Shown here: piece by piece, positions 16,592-24,674 of the stretch | Numbering within the stretch: position 1 is the stretch's first letter | How the letters are laid out: each line of letters opens with the position of its first letter | NCBI GenBank assembly: GCA_019247455.1 | Contig: JAFAOW010000046.1 | Coordinates: 1-49,721 of the forward strand | Direction of reading: 5' to 3' | Source of the DNA: Acidobacteriota bacterium | GTDB lineage: Bacteria; Acidobacteriota; Blastocatellia; Pyrinomonadales; Pyrinomonadaceae | DNA: 49,721 bases | Program-made: the position numbers and the translations under genes | Notes under the pieces: model-generated | Seen by the model: the letters and a program-made list of their open reading frames with translations, nothing else | Databases searched by the model: none | What the model was told of the DNA's origin: nothing

Positions 16592-17380
16592 ATGACTGAG
16601 AACATTCCCTTTAATCGAAGTGCGATCAGCGCCGGCGAGTGCGTAACAGAGGCTTGGGAAATGATCAAGCGCCGATATTGGATCTATGTCGGCGCGTCAC
16701 TTCTCACGCTGATCCTTACGCAGTATCTGTACTGCATCAGTTGGGTCCTGTTGGGGCCGGTGACGGCGGGCGTTTACTTGATGGTTCTAAAAGATATGCG
16801 TGAAGAGCCGGTCGAGTTTGGAATGATGTTCAAGGGATTTGAAAAGTTCGTTCCTTTGATGATCGCTGGACTCGTACAGGGCGTCCCGCAGGTGCTCGGG
16901 CAGCTTGTAGGGTTTGCGGCGAATATCGGGAGCATCATCGTGCCGCAGCCCGGGCGCCCCAGTTACGCGACGTACCAGAGCAACCAGCCGGATATGGCCG
17001 CATTCCCGGCTTTCTTCGGGGTTCTTATGGTCATCATCGTTGTCCTCGTGATCTTTAGCATTTTGTGGTATTTCTCGTTTTGTTTCGTGGTTCCTCTAAC
17101 GTTGGAGCATAACCTACCGCTCGTTGAGACGATGAAGCTTAGCGCCCGCGCCGGCTGGGCGAATTTTGGCGGGCTGTTCCTGACTGCGTTGCTGATCGGT
17201 CTTGTTGGTATTCTAGGTATGATCCTCTGTTTTGTCGGCATCTTCTTCGTATCGATACCGGTGATGTTCGTTACGAATGCGATAGTTTATCGGCGCGTAT
17301 TCCCCCAGCTCGCGGACACGATGAACTACATGCCGCCACCGCCTACCGCGTACGGCAGCGCGTTTGGCAGCGGGATGTAG
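16592..17380 (+). CDS. polytopic membrane protein, unknown function
   Basis: A 262-residue protein with four to five hydrophobic segments: about residues 31-50, 56-72, 88-115, 145-172 and 205-240. The N-terminal AGECVTEAWEMIKRRYWIYV, the LLGPVTAGVYLMVLKDMR turn and the charged loop after it resemble the DUF975/COG5473-type membrane proteins, in which a Gly-Pro follows the first helix pair. I cannot place it more precisely. The C-terminus is a Pro/Gly/Ala-rich tail. The gene ends base-to-base with the stop codon of the convergent acetyltransferase gene, so there is no room for a separate terminator between them. Confidence 0.7.
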   Translation: MTENIPFNRSAISAGECVTEAWEMIKRRYWIYVGASLLTLILTQYLYCISWVLLGPVTAGVYLMVLKDMREEPVEFGMMFKGFEKFVPLMIAGLVQGVPQVLGQLVGFAANIGSIIVPQPGRPSYATYQSNQPDMAAFPAFFGVLMVIIVVLVIFSILWYFSFCFVVPLTLEHNLPLVETMKLSARAGWANFGGLFLTALLIGLVGILGMILCFVGIFFVSIPVMFVTNAIVYRRVFPQLADTMNYMPPPPTAYGSAFGSGM

Positions 17381-17851
17381 CTAGAGCACGCACTCCATAA
17401 AAAGAACGCCCGGATGCGGGTTGTCGTAATAGGGCTCGATCGGGCAAAAGCCGTGGGATTCATAGAGGCTGACGGCCTTTCCCATTCTGGGTGGAAAGGT
17501 ATCGAGCCGAATGGTTCTGTAGCCTATTTCGCGTGCGTCCTTCATCAGTCGCTCGATCAAGTGTAGGCCGATCTGCTGGCCGCGAAATTCGCGGCGAACA
17601 AAGAGCCGTTTCATCTCGCAAACACTATCTTCTTGTAGAGGCCGCAGGGCGGCACAGCCTGCAAGCTGCTCGTCAGAATAAGCAAGCAGCAAGCGTCCCT
17701 CGGGCGCCGCGTACTGGCCGGGGAGAGTGAAGATCTCTTGCTCGAAATTCTGAAAGCAGAGCGACATCCCGAGCCACTTCTCGTACTCGCGAAAGAGGCT
17801 GCGGGCGGCAGCGATGTGTTCTTCGCTCTCGGCCTGGACAAAGGTGACCAC
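17381..17851 (-). CDS. GNAT-family N-acetyltransferase
   Basis: A 156-residue single-domain acetyltransferase. The acetyl-CoA binding motif A is clear at about residues 88-108 (MKRLFVRREFRGQQIGLHLI, matching Arg/Gln-x-x-Gly-x-Gly/Ala). It is followed by the IRLDTFPPRMGKAVSLYESH strand-helix and the GFCPIEPYYDN segment. The context around GKAVSLYESHGF resembles YhfO/ElaA-like and amino-acid N-acetyltransferases. The substrate is unknown. It is monocistronic, convergent with the preceding membrane protein, and followed upstream (to the right) by an A/T-rich palindromic intergenic element. Confidence 0.85.
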   Translation of the reverse strand: MVTFVQAESEEHIAAARSLFREYEKWLGMSLCFQNFEQEIFTLPGQYAAPEGRLLLAYSDEQLAGCAALRPLQEDSVCEMKRLFVRREFRGQQIGLHLIERLMKDAREIGYRTIRLDTFPPRMGKAVSLYESHGFCPIEPYYDNPHPGVLFMECVL

Positions 17852-17879
17852 GTTGGCTTTTTAACTCAATGTCGCTCAG

Positions 17880-17938
17880 AACGCAAAAGAAATGCTCTTC
17901 TCTTTCTTACCGTCTTTGCCTCTTTGCCGTTTTGCGTT
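17880..17938. repeat. A-rich short-period palindromic element (AACGCAAAA arms)
   Basis: AACGCAAAA (17880-17888) and TTTTGCGTT (17930-17938) are perfect inverted 9-mers. The right arm, read on the minus strand, continues as imperfect repeats of a GGCAAAGA-type unit. It lies alone in the 101-bp gap between the GNAT gene and the CbbQ-like gene. It matches in style the elements at 37557-37594, 39012-39488, 44512-44576 and 49319-49359. Confidence 0.6.
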
Positions 17939-17952
17939 GAAAATATATACAG

Positions 17953-18759
17953 ATGCCTGAGCTAGCAGTAGAGAAATACAGGGTAAAGGCGGAGCCTTTC
18001 TATTTGCCCATCAAGAACGAGGTCGAGCTTTTTGAGGCAGCCTATGCTGCGAAGCTGCCCGCGATGCTAAAAGGGCCGACGGGCTGCGGCAAGACCCGCT
18101 TCGTTGAGTACATGGCGCATAGGCTCAAGCGGCCGCTTATCACGGTTGCGTGTCACGAAGATCTTTCCTCTACAGATCTCGTTGGCCGCTTTCTCCTTGA
18201 GGGGGAGGAAACTGTCTGGCACGACGGGCCGCTAACGGCCGCCGTTCGTGCGGGCGCGATCTGCTATCTGGACGAGGTCGTCGAGGCAAGAAAGGACACT
18301 GTAGTGATCATCCACCCTCTGACCGACGATCGCCGCCGGCTGCCTATCGAGAAGCGCGGTACCGTATTGGATGCGCCGGATGATTTCATGCTGGTGGTCA
18401 GCTACAATCCCGGATACCAGTCGGTACTCAAGGACCTAAAGCAGTCGACGCGTCAGCGTTTCGTCGCGATGGAATTCGACTATCCGGATGCCGACGCCGA
18501 GACCAAGATCGTCGCCAGAGAAGGCAATATCGACGAAGCCACCGCTGCCGACCTTGTGAAGATAGGCCAAAAGGTGCGCAATCTTCGCGGCCACGGACTT
18601 GAAGAAGGGGTTTCCACTCGCCTGCTTATCTACGCCGCGCAGATGATCGCTAAAGGGATCGCCCCGATCGATGCCGCCGAAACGGCGATATGCGCTCCTA
18701 TTACTGACGACCGTGAGCTGCAGCGCAGTATTCGTGAGATCGTGACTACGATCATCTGA
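17953..18759 (+). CDS. CbbQ/NirQ/NorQ-type MoxR AAA+ ATPase
   Basis: A 268-residue AAA+ ATPase of the CbbQ/NorQ branch. Walker A is GPTGCGKT at residues 41-48, Walker B AICYLDEV near 110, and sensor 1 lies in [11 protein letters not shown]. The family-specific [20 protein letters not shown] and the CbbQ C-terminal domain ([17 protein letters not shown]) are present. Known members form hexamers that, with a VWA-domain partner (CbbO/NorD), remodel or activate metalloenzymes: Rubisco, nitric oxide reductase and CO dehydrogenase (CoxD). Here no VWA gene lies within the window and none of those target enzymes is present, so the client is unknown. The next genes are a nucleotidyltransferase module 30 bp downstream. 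Confidence 0.9.
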   Translation: MPELAVEKYRVKAEPFYLPIKNEVELFEAAYAAKLPAMLKGPTGCGKTRFVEYMAHRLKRPLITVACHEDLSSTDLVGRFLLEGEETVWHDGPLTAAVRAGAICYLDEVVEARKDTVVIIHPLTDDRRRLPIEKRGTVLDAPDDFMLVVSYNPGYQSVLKDLKQSTRQRFVAMEFDYPDADAETKIVAREGNIDEATAADLVKIGQKVRNLRGHGLEEGVSTRLLIYAAQMIAKGIAPIDAAETAICAPITDDRELQRSIREIVTTII

Positions 18760-18770
18760 CTTCAAATCAG

Positions 18771-18779
18771 TGATAAAAT
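18771..18779 (+). promoter_or_regulatory. extended -10 promoter of the small protein-nucleotidyltransferase pair
   Basis: TGATAAAAT (18771-18779) is an extended -10 element (TG-n-TAAAAT) with no evident -35. It lies 11 bases before the ATG at 18790, so the leader would be only a few bases. Confidence 0.4.
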
Positions 18780-18789
18780 ATAGGTAGCG

Positions 18790-19026
18790 ATGCGAGAGAC
18801 AACCGCCATTTTCAAGGACGGACGTCGAATAACTACCCGCGTTTCTCGGTTTGGTGAGCGGCCGGATCGAGAATTCGACATCCAGTTTTGGCAGGGGTTG
18901 AGTTCTGAGGCTCGCGCTAAGGCGGGCTGGGAGCTTGTTGCTGATTATTGGCTGATGAAGGGCAAATCCGAGGATGAACTCAGACTTCAAAGATCTGTTG
19001 AAAGCATTCAACGAGGCGGGCGTTAG
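18790..19026 (+). CDS. small protein upstream of nucleotidyltransferase, possible partner
   Basis: A 78-residue protein, slightly basic, with no signal peptide or membrane segment. Its first half looks beta-rich (TTAIFKDGRRITTRVSRFGE) and the second half helical (SSEARAKAGWELVADYWLMK). I do not know the family by name. It overlaps the following nucleotidyltransferase gene by 53 bp in another frame. This is unusually long for an operon overlap and indicates tight translational coupling. The arrangement of a small protein plus a minimal nucleotidyltransferase recalls toxin-antitoxin pairs such as HEPN-MNT and AbiE, but this protein shows no HEPN Arg-x4-6-His motif. The role as antitoxin or partner is inference. 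Confidence 0.65.
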   Translation: MRETTAIFKDGRRITTRVSRFGERPDREFDIQFWQGLSSEARAKAGWELVADYWLMKGKSEDELRLQRSVESIQRGGR

Positions 19027-19444
19027 ATACCTTATCGTCGGTGGTTGGGCCTACATGGAGCATGTAGAACCGCGCTATACGAAGGACCTCGATGTTTGGA
19101 CGGAACGCTCACCAGAAAACGCGGAGCGGACACTCGCTGCATTGAAAGCGTTCGGAGCACCCCTTAGCGAACTTTCAAACGATGATCTGATCGCACCCGG
19201 TACCTTCTACCAGATCGGACTTCCACCGAATCGGATCGACATCATCACCCAGCTTGAAGGCATGGATTTTGCGGAGTGTTGGGAACGCCGTAAGACTGTC
19301 GAGTTTGGCGAACTCTCCCTCGAGTATCTCTCGCTGGATGATCTAATCGAGAACAAGGAGCGCACAGCCCGGCCGCAGGACCTAGCCGACGCCGCGCACC
19401 TACGTACCGCACGCGAAAACCGTAGAGATAGAAAAGACGAGTAA
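18974..19444 (+). CDS. AbiEii/DUF6036-like nucleotidyltransferase
   Basis: A 156-residue protein with a DNA polymerase beta-type nucleotidyltransferase fold. The glycine motif is VGGWAY (residues about 22-27), followed by PRYTKDLDVW, in which the Asp-x-Asp would bind Mg2+. A third acidic position lies in NRIDIIT. The C-terminal DLIENKERTARPQDLADAAHL is the conserved helix of the AbiEii and DUF6036 groups. AbiEii is the toxin of type IV toxin-antitoxin phage-abortive systems, and related enzymes modify tRNA 3' ends. At 156 residues it is a minimal version. The ATG at 18974 overlaps the upstream small gene by 53 bp. The nucleotidyltransferase call is firm; a toxin role is inference. Confidence 0.82.
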   Translation: MNSDFKDLLKAFNEAGVRYLIVGGWAYMEHVEPRYTKDLDVWTERSPENAERTLAALKAFGAPLSELSNDDLIAPGTFYQIGLPPNRIDIITQLEGMDFAECWERRKTVEFGELSLEYLSLDDLIENKERTARPQDLADAAHLRTARENRRDRKDE

Positions 19445-19449
19445 GATCG

Positions 19450-21519
19450 CTATTTTGACGCCGTCGTTTGTTTTTCGGACGGGTCGAAAGGATTCGCAAG
19501 GTATTTCTTTACCGCTTCCTGCGCGTTGTCGTAATCGTCACCCATTGCCTCGGCTTTTTTGTACGCTGAAACAGCACGGTTGCGGTCGCCCTTCGCGTCA
19601 TACGCGTTGCCCATCTTGATGTTCGACCAGACGGCGAGCCACGCTGGACGAACATTCCCAGATATTGCCGCCTTGAAGTTATCGATCGCAAGATCGTAAT
19701 TCCTCTGGTCCAGGAACAGAAGGCCCAGGTGGTAATAGATCCAGGAATTGGAACGGTCGAGCTTTAGCGCTGCTTCGAACTGCGCCTGCGCATCCGCATA
19801 ATTGCCTTCCTTGAACTGCTCAATGCCTCGCCTCGCGATCGAAGAGACGCGAAGATCGGGCGAGATCCGCAGAAGCTTGAAACCCGGATCGATGACGACG
19901 GCTATGGGCTTCCCCGTTGACTCAATATTGAAATCAGCGGACGATTCTTCCATATCCAGCTTGATAGTTGTGAGGCCTTGATCACCTTCCGACTTGAGCT
20001 GCACCTCGACCGGTAGGCGGAGGTTGTCGTAATTCTGCTTGACGGTTCCCCGGGTGACGAATTTACCGGCCTTTGTACGCAAGATCTGATAGTCAGCGGT
20101 GAATTCCGGCACGCCGGTACCCTCGACCCAACGTGCAAAAAAGTAGCGCATCGGCTGTCCGGCCACGCGGTTAGTGAGCTGTTCAAAGTCTGCGAGCGAC
20201 GCGCTTTTGCCGCGAAATTCGTTGAGATACGTACGCAAAAGTTCGTCGAACTTCGCATCGCCAAGCGTGTCACGCAACAGCTTAAAAACCATTGCGCCCT
20301 TACCGTACATGATGTACTGATAGGCTGTGCTCTGATCGTCGAGATTTGCCGGTGCCTTAAGGATAGAAGATGTCTGCTCGAACGTTAAAGCCTTTTCTAC
20401 GAGCTCCTGACGAAGGGCGTCGAGTTTTGCGCCTTCAAGCTCGCTTTCGCGAAGCTCAAAAGCACTGTATTCGGCGAGGCCTTGAGACAGCCATGCATCG
20501 TCAAAGGACCTCAAACCGACCGTCTGACCCCACCATTGGAACGCCGCCTCACGCTGGAGCCGCGCCGCCATTCCTTCGCGATTCTCCTCAAACGGATGCT
20601 GGGCAATAAACAATATCCCCCGACCTGAATAGAAATCAAGGCTCTCGTCATCGATCTCAGCCACGATCAGCTTCTGGCCGTTGTCGGCGCGGCCGAACTT
20701 CGCCGAGTAAAAGTTGAGTGCCTTGCCAAGTATCTCGCCGTACCCGTTGATGACGGCATCGGAACCCGGCTTCGCGTAGAAGGTGATCTCCTGTCCACCG
20801 ACCCGGACGGTTCTCGGCGCCGTCTTACAATAGGCAAAGTTCCCCGGAAGTGAAGGCGAGGACTGCAAGAATCGCCACTTTCCACCCGTCTGCGTCACCG
20901 GCGAATCACTCGGTCCAGCGACCTGGTAACCCGAAGGCAACGTGATCGTGATGTCGGAGGCGGCCGCATCGGCCGCGTAGTCGTGAAAAGGAAACCACCG
21001 AGCCGCGTACATCAAATACCCTTGCTGATCACCGATGTAGGCAAGCCGCTTGTTCAGCAAGGGGCCGCCCGCCGGCAGCTCGAGAACCCCGCTGTATTTG
21101 AAACGAAGCGTGACCGGCGTTCCCTTCACGACGTTGTCCCCAAGATCGATCCTTACATTCGGACCGAGGTCGCTGCTGTTCGTCTGATCCTGCACGAAAG
21201 TCACGGCCGGAGCAGAAGGAGTAGCGGTTGGCTTGCCTGATAAGGCCGGTATCGTTGTGGTCTTGTCAGTGCGCGTAATGGTGTCGACTTTAAGCGAGCC
21301 GTTAAGCTCGAATGAGACGGATCTCGTGTCTTCAAGCGGTATAAAGGTCACATCCACAGTCGCCGAAAGCTTGCGATCCGCAGGCGCCAGGTTCACGTCC
21401 ATTACATATCCGGTCACATCGAACGGTGTTCGCTTGACTTGTTGGGAGAGGGCCGCTGTTGCCATCACAAAAAGGCAGATGACAGCCAAAAAGAAGGGGC
21501 GGTTCAAAAATGATCTCAT
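19450..21519 (-). CDS. M1-peptidase-like protein with lost zinc site, C-terminal TPR
   Basis: A 689-residue exported protein, taking the ATG at 21519 because it creates a signal peptide (RSFLNRPFFLAVICLFVMATAALS); an ATG at 21621 would prepend an implausible His/Lys-rich stretch. The layout is that of an M1 (gluzincin) aminopeptidase: N-terminal beta domain, then the catalytic-domain context FQWWGQTVGLRSFDDAWLSQ. However, the HExxH motif reads REAAF (residues 323-327, codons 20539-20553) and the third zinc ligand, a Glu in WLxEG, is Gln346. All three ligands are missing while spacing and surrounding residues are kept. Residues 580-680 form TPR-like helices (NSWIYYHLGLLFLDQRNYDL). It is likely a periplasmic binding or scaffold protein, not a peptidase. 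Confidence 0.85.
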   Translation of the reverse strand: MRSFLNRPFFLAVICLFVMATAALSQQVKRTPFDVTGYVMDVNLAPADRKLSATVDVTFIPLEDTRSVSFELNGSLKVDTITRTDKTTTIPALSGKPTATPSAPAVTFVQDQTNSSDLGPNVRIDLGDNVVKGTPVTLRFKYSGVLELPAGGPLLNKRLAYIGDQQGYLMYAARWFPFHDYAADAAASDITITLPSGYQVAGPSDSPVTQTGGKWRFLQSSPSLPGNFAYCKTAPRTVRVGGQEITFYAKPGSDAVINGYGEILGKALNFYSAKFGRADNGQKLIVAEIDDESLDFYSGRGILFIAQHPFEENREGMAARLQREAAFQWWGQTVGLRSFDDAWLSQGLAEYSAFELRESELEGAKLDALRQELVEKALTFEQTSSILKAPANLDDQSTAYQYIMYGKGAMVFKLLRDTLGDAKFDELLRTYLNEFRGKSASLADFEQLTNRVAGQPMRYFFARWVEGTGVPEFTADYQILRTKAGKFVTRGTVKQNYDNLRLPVEVQLKSEGDQGLTTIKLDMEESSADFNIESTGKPIAVVIDPGFKLLRISPDLRVSSIARRGIEQFKEGNYADAQAQFEAALKLDRSNSWIYYHLGLLFLDQRNYDLAIDNFKAAISGNVRPAWLAVWSNIKMGNAYDAKGDRNRAVSAYKKAEAMGDDYDNAQEAVKKYLANPFDPSEKQTTASK

Positions 21520-21587
21520 TCCTTTATACGCAGGATCGTCCTGTAAATATGCTCTCTTTTGATGAGCGCCCCGGTGTTTTCGTTTGC

Positions 21588-22787
21588 CTAGCGAATGTAG
21601 ATGGGGTTGGACATGATCCACGGCTGTGAGTCGAAAGGCTCACCAAGTTCGGTGCGGTAGATCTCCACCCGGTAAACTCCTGGAGTATCAGGCTTTATGG
21701 CGATCTCGCTTGAAGAGGCCTCGGCAAATCTTTCGCCGTTCTTTAGCACTACGATACGGGCCGCTTGCGGGGCTGCGGCCTGGAGCATAAGGCCCTCGGC
21801 AAAGTGCACTTCGTCGCCCATTGTTACGCCCGGCTGTCCCGTCACCGAGAACGAAAAGCCGGAGGTCGAGCCGATAGCCTCGATCCCCGTGTAAAAGTGT
21901 CCCGCTTTGACCGCGGCCAGCAGGGCTTCGCGATCCAGCGGCTGGCCGGAGGGCAGCAAAACATGCATTTGCGTTATGGAGAACGTCACCCTGTAGGGAT
22001 CCAACTTTATGTCGATGTACTTATGGCCGGCGTCGTCCCCAAAGAAGTGAATTCCGAGATTCGAATGTGCGTCGGTCCCGGCAAACAAGACGGTCCGCCT
22101 GAGTTGGCTCATCGTGTCGTAGCGGGCCAGGTTCTCATCCGGGCGGCGAAGGAACTCCGCGATCGTGACCAATGGATAAGCACGGCCAGACCACAGCAGG
22201 TCGAGCGGCCCTGTGAATTTGTTCATCTTCTGGGCCTGAGTGTGCAGGCTCAAAACTTCTATGCCATCGACCTTCGCGTCCCAGGTGTTGAATTTTTCAG
22301 GGTAAGTGATCAGCGCCAAGCGGTTTTCGGAATGCAGCTTCGCGATGACTTCGGGGGTGGACACGTGTTTAAGATCGCGGGCATAATCGGCCCCTGGGAT
22401 CATTAGCAATCGGTCGCCGCTGGCAGTATCGATCTCGTTACCGCCGATGAATAGAGTTTTGCCAAAAACTCCGTTCGGAGTGAGGACGGACGTGTCGAAG
22501 ACCTCGTCGTAGTGCTCGGTCATGAGCACGAAATCGAGACCGGCATCATTCGCCCCTTTGATGAGCTCGTCGATAGTCCCCGTGCTGTGGCCGCCGAGGC
22601 TCGTGTGAGCATGAATGATGCCTTTGTATTCGGTCCAACCGAGGGGTGTATGATCGACGTGATTCGCCTCAAGACCGGCTACCTTTTCGGTCAGCTTGCG
22701 AAGTTCATAGCGGCGGTAAACAAAGGGAAGGTTTATCGCGAGAAGGATCGCGAAGACGACGAATAGAATTCTCCAAAGCCATTTCAT
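21588..22787 (-). CDS. membrane-anchored PHP-domain hydrolase (CehA/McbA-like)
   Basis: A 399-residue protein with one N-terminal membrane helix (WLWRILFVVFAILLAINLPF) and a periplasmic catalytic domain of the PHP superfamily. Metal ligands seen: His59 and His61 in GIIHAHTSLGGH, His67, then Glu91-His92 in LMTEHYDE, later FIGGNEID, and a terminal FAGTDAHSNLG. This set matches the CehA/McbA group, which includes carbaryl hydrolase; most members have unknown phosphoesterase or esterase substrates. The C-terminal 110 residues form a beta-sandwich-like region. Its start overlaps the stop of the Dabb gene by four bases (ATGA). It therefore belongs to an operon of at least three genes, 23882 to 21588. 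Confidence 0.85.
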   Translation of the reverse strand: MKWLWRILFVVFAILLAINLPFVYRRYELRKLTEKVAGLEANHVDHTPLGWTEYKGIIHAHTSLGGHSTGTIDELIKGANDAGLDFVLMTEHYDEVFDTSVLTPNGVFGKTLFIGGNEIDTASGDRLLMIPGADYARDLKHVSTPEVIAKLHSENRLALITYPEKFNTWDAKVDGIEVLSLHTQAQKMNKFTGPLDLLWSGRAYPLVTIAEFLRRPDENLARYDTMSQLRRTVLFAGTDAHSNLGIHFFGDDAGHKYIDIKLDPYRVTFSITQMHVLLPSGQPLDREALLAAVKAGHFYTGIEAIGSTSGFSFSVTGQPGVTMGDEVHFAEGLMLQAAAPQAARIVVLKNGERFAEASSSEIAIKPDTPGVYRVEIYRTELGEPFDSQPWIMSNPIYIR

Positions 22788-23074
22788 CGATAAAAATCGA
22801 CGGATACGACCTGCTCTGAGATCCCGCGTCCAAACGCGGCTGCGGCTTGATGCTCAGGATGGTCGGTGTATGCGTCAAGAGCGGCGCGGTCGGCAAACTC
22901 CGCGACAAGTCCTGTATGAAATGAGCGCTCAAGATGGAGCACGTCCTCGCCGACATCAAAGGTTTCGATCTCGGCGATGCTCTCGGTAAGCGCCCTCAAC
23001 TTTTCGCGATGCTCTTCGCGGGTAGAGTCCGGAACGTCCGCTCGATACTTCCAGCAAACAATGTGGATCAGCAC
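22784..23074 (-). CDS. Dabb-family (stress-responsive alpha/beta barrel) protein
   Basis: A 96-residue protein covering one dimeric alpha-beta barrel (Dabb) domain. It has the typical MLIHIVCWKYR first strand, the EHREKLRALTESIAEI helix, the FHTGLVAEFADRAALDAYTD segment and the PEHQAAAAF helix. Dabb proteins form ferredoxin-like dimers; some are stress-induced and some are enzymes such as olivetolic acid cyclase, but most bacterial members are uncharacterised. It sits between a LolA-like lipoprotein gene (5-bp gap) and the PHP hydrolase gene (ATGA overlap), so it is co-transcribed with both. Confidence 0.88.
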   Translation of the reverse strand: MLIHIVCWKYRADVPDSTREEHREKLRALTESIAEIETFDVGEDVLHLERSFHTGLVAEFADRAALDAYTDHPEHQAAAAFGRGISEQVVSVDFYR

Positions 23075-23078
23075 GCGC

Positions 23079-23882
23079 TCATTTTCGCACGAATGTCTTT
23101 AGCTTTTCACGCTGGAAAAATGAATTGTCTATGCTTGCGGGGTATTCCCTGGTGATCACCTCGATCGTGATATGTGAGTTGTAGACGTGATTCTCAACCT
23201 CGGTGCGGGCCACGTACTTATGTCCAGACTGTTCTTTAATATCGCCGGAAGTGTACGTGCGAAGCTCCTTTCCAGTGTTGTCGAAAAGGTGCATCTCCAG
23301 CAAAACGTGCGTTTCCGTGTCGAAAGTCGCTTTTACCGAGTCGATCGTCGAGGTCTCTCCCTTCCTTAAGTGCCCCTCGACCTCGGAGCCTGTGCGGCCG
23401 TTTACGGGTTTATCACCGAGGTACTTGAAATCATACTTATTCCATTCGCCGAGCAGCTCCTGGGCCGTAAGCCCGCCGAAGAACATCTTTCCCGTGTCGG
23501 TCTCACGATATTCGTCGCGGGATGCGGCATAGGTCATGTTTACCGTAGCTTCGCCAGGTCTTTCGATAGCGAGCGAGCCCGTACCCGCGTCCTCGGCGGG
23601 CTTTGTGATAATGCTTAATGTATCGGTCTCAGAGTCGGTATTGCGCCGCCATACATCGATCTCATATATCTGGACAGGATCCTTCTCGCTGCGGATCGTG
23701 AACCGGACATGGTCCTGGCGGAACGGGGCGTTCGCATCCTTTTGGTAATCCGCGACGATCTGGTTTCCACGATCGGCGTTCGATGCGACGGGCGAGGAAG
23801 TGGGCTGCGTTGTATCATTCTTCACGCCTCCGCACCCAATAAATGCGACGGTCGCGGCTAACGAAATAGCGATCCGTTTCAT
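23079..23882 (-). CDS. LolA-like outer-membrane lipoprotein-sorting family protein
   Basis: A 267-residue putative lipoprotein with a signal ending in AFIGCGG (Cys17 modified). The mature part begins with a Ser/Thr/Pro-rich spacer. It is followed by the beta-sheet pattern of the LolA/LppX/COG2834 superfamily: long alternating strands such as VQIYEIDVWRRN, LSIITKPAEDAGTGSLAI, then the EVEGHLRKGETSTIDSVKAT and NTGKELRTYTSG strands. Homologues bind lipids or lipoprotein acyl chains in a half-barrel. It is divergent from a LolD-like ABC ATPase gene 117 bp away, which makes a link to lipid or lipoprotein export attractive. That link is inferred from position only. Confidence 0.75.
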   Translation of the reverse strand: MKRIAISLAATVAFIGCGGVKNDTTQPTSSPVASNADRGNQIVADYQKDANAPFRQDHVRFTIRSEKDPVQIYEIDVWRRNTDSETDTLSIITKPAEDAGTGSLAIERPGEATVNMTYAASRDEYRETDTGKMFFGGLTAQELLGEWNKYDFKYLGDKPVNGRTGSEVEGHLRKGETSTIDSVKATFDTETHVLLEMHLFDNTGKELRTYTSGDIKEQSGHKYVARTEVENHVYNSHITIEVITREYPASIDNSFFQREKLKTFVRK

Positions 23883-23892
23883 AGCCTGTTCT

Positions 23893-23923
23893 TTGCAAGC
23901 AGTGCGATAAACATATATATAAT
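23893..23923 (+). promoter_or_regulatory. possible promoter in divergent region
   Basis: A consensus TATAAT (23918-23923) with TTGCAA (23893-23898) at a 19-bp spacing faces the ABC operon. The TATATATAAT tract is nearly symmetrical, so it could also serve the LolA-like gene on the minus strand. Confidence 0.35.
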
Positions 23924-23999
23924 GTGCATTTACGCGGGGTGCCAGTCGCCAAGACCTAAAGCCGTCATTATTGCCTAAACTCCGTATCGATACAAACGA

Positions 24000-24674
24000 A
24001 TGGCCGAGCCGATCATAACGTTCGAAAAAGTGTCAAAGGTGTTTGCGGCGGGCGAAGACGTGCGCGCTCTCGACGAGATCGACCTTCAGATAATGGCTGG
24101 CGAACGAATTGCCATTATGGGGCAATCCGGCTCAGGCAAATCGACGCTGCTTAACATAATGTGCGGTCTCGAGGTGCCGACGAGCGGCAGAGTGATGTTT
24201 GACTTCGAGCCGTTGTATTCAATGAATGACGACGACCGCACCCGGCTTCGGCGCGAGAAGATCGGCATGATCTTCCAGACGTTCAACCTGATGCCGACGC
24301 TTGATGCGGTGGAGAATGTTTCCCTACCGCTACGGCTAGATGGCGTGAATTCAAAAGAAGCGGCGATGCGCGCGAGGCGCTTGCTGGCCGACGTAGGCCT
24401 TGCCAAGCGTGTCGATCACAGGCCCGCCGAAATGTCCGGGGGCGAGCGTCAGCGGGTTGCGATCGCGCGGGCGCTTGTATTCGAGCCGCTGCTGCTCTTA
24501 GCCGACGAGCCGACGGGTAATCTCGATTCAAAGACGGGCGACGAGATCCTCGAACTCTTGGACGAAATACACGCTGATAAGAAAATGACAATCGTCCTTG
24601 TCACCCACAACGAACACGCCGGGGCCCATTGTGACAGGATGATCACGATGCTTGACGGCCGCATCCTAAGGTAA
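24000..24674 (+). CDS. ABC transporter ATPase, LolD/MacB/AttE-like
   Basis: A 224-residue ATPase of the LolD/MacB subgroup (type VII ABC systems), which drives mechanotransmission rather than transport across the membrane. Walker A is GQSGSGKST at residues 41-49, the Q-loop is MIFQTFNLMPTLDAVENV, the signature is MSGGERQRVAIARAL, Walker B is LLLADEPTGNLDS, and the switch His is in LVTHNEH. The next gene, a fused permease, starts on the base after its stop codon, so the two form one complex. With the third gene (AttH-like) this matches the attEFGH-type gene order. Confidence 0.95.
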   Translation: MAEPIITFEKVSKVFAAGEDVRALDEIDLQIMAGERIAIMGQSGSGKSTLLNIMCGLEVPTSGRVMFDFEPLYSMNDDDRTRLRREKIGMIFQTFNLMPTLDAVENVSLPLRLDGVNSKEAAMRARRLLADVGLAKRVDHRPAEMSGGERQRVAIARALVFEPLLLLADEPTGNLDSKTGDEILELLDEIHADKKMTIVLVTHNEHAGAHCDRMITMLDGRILR

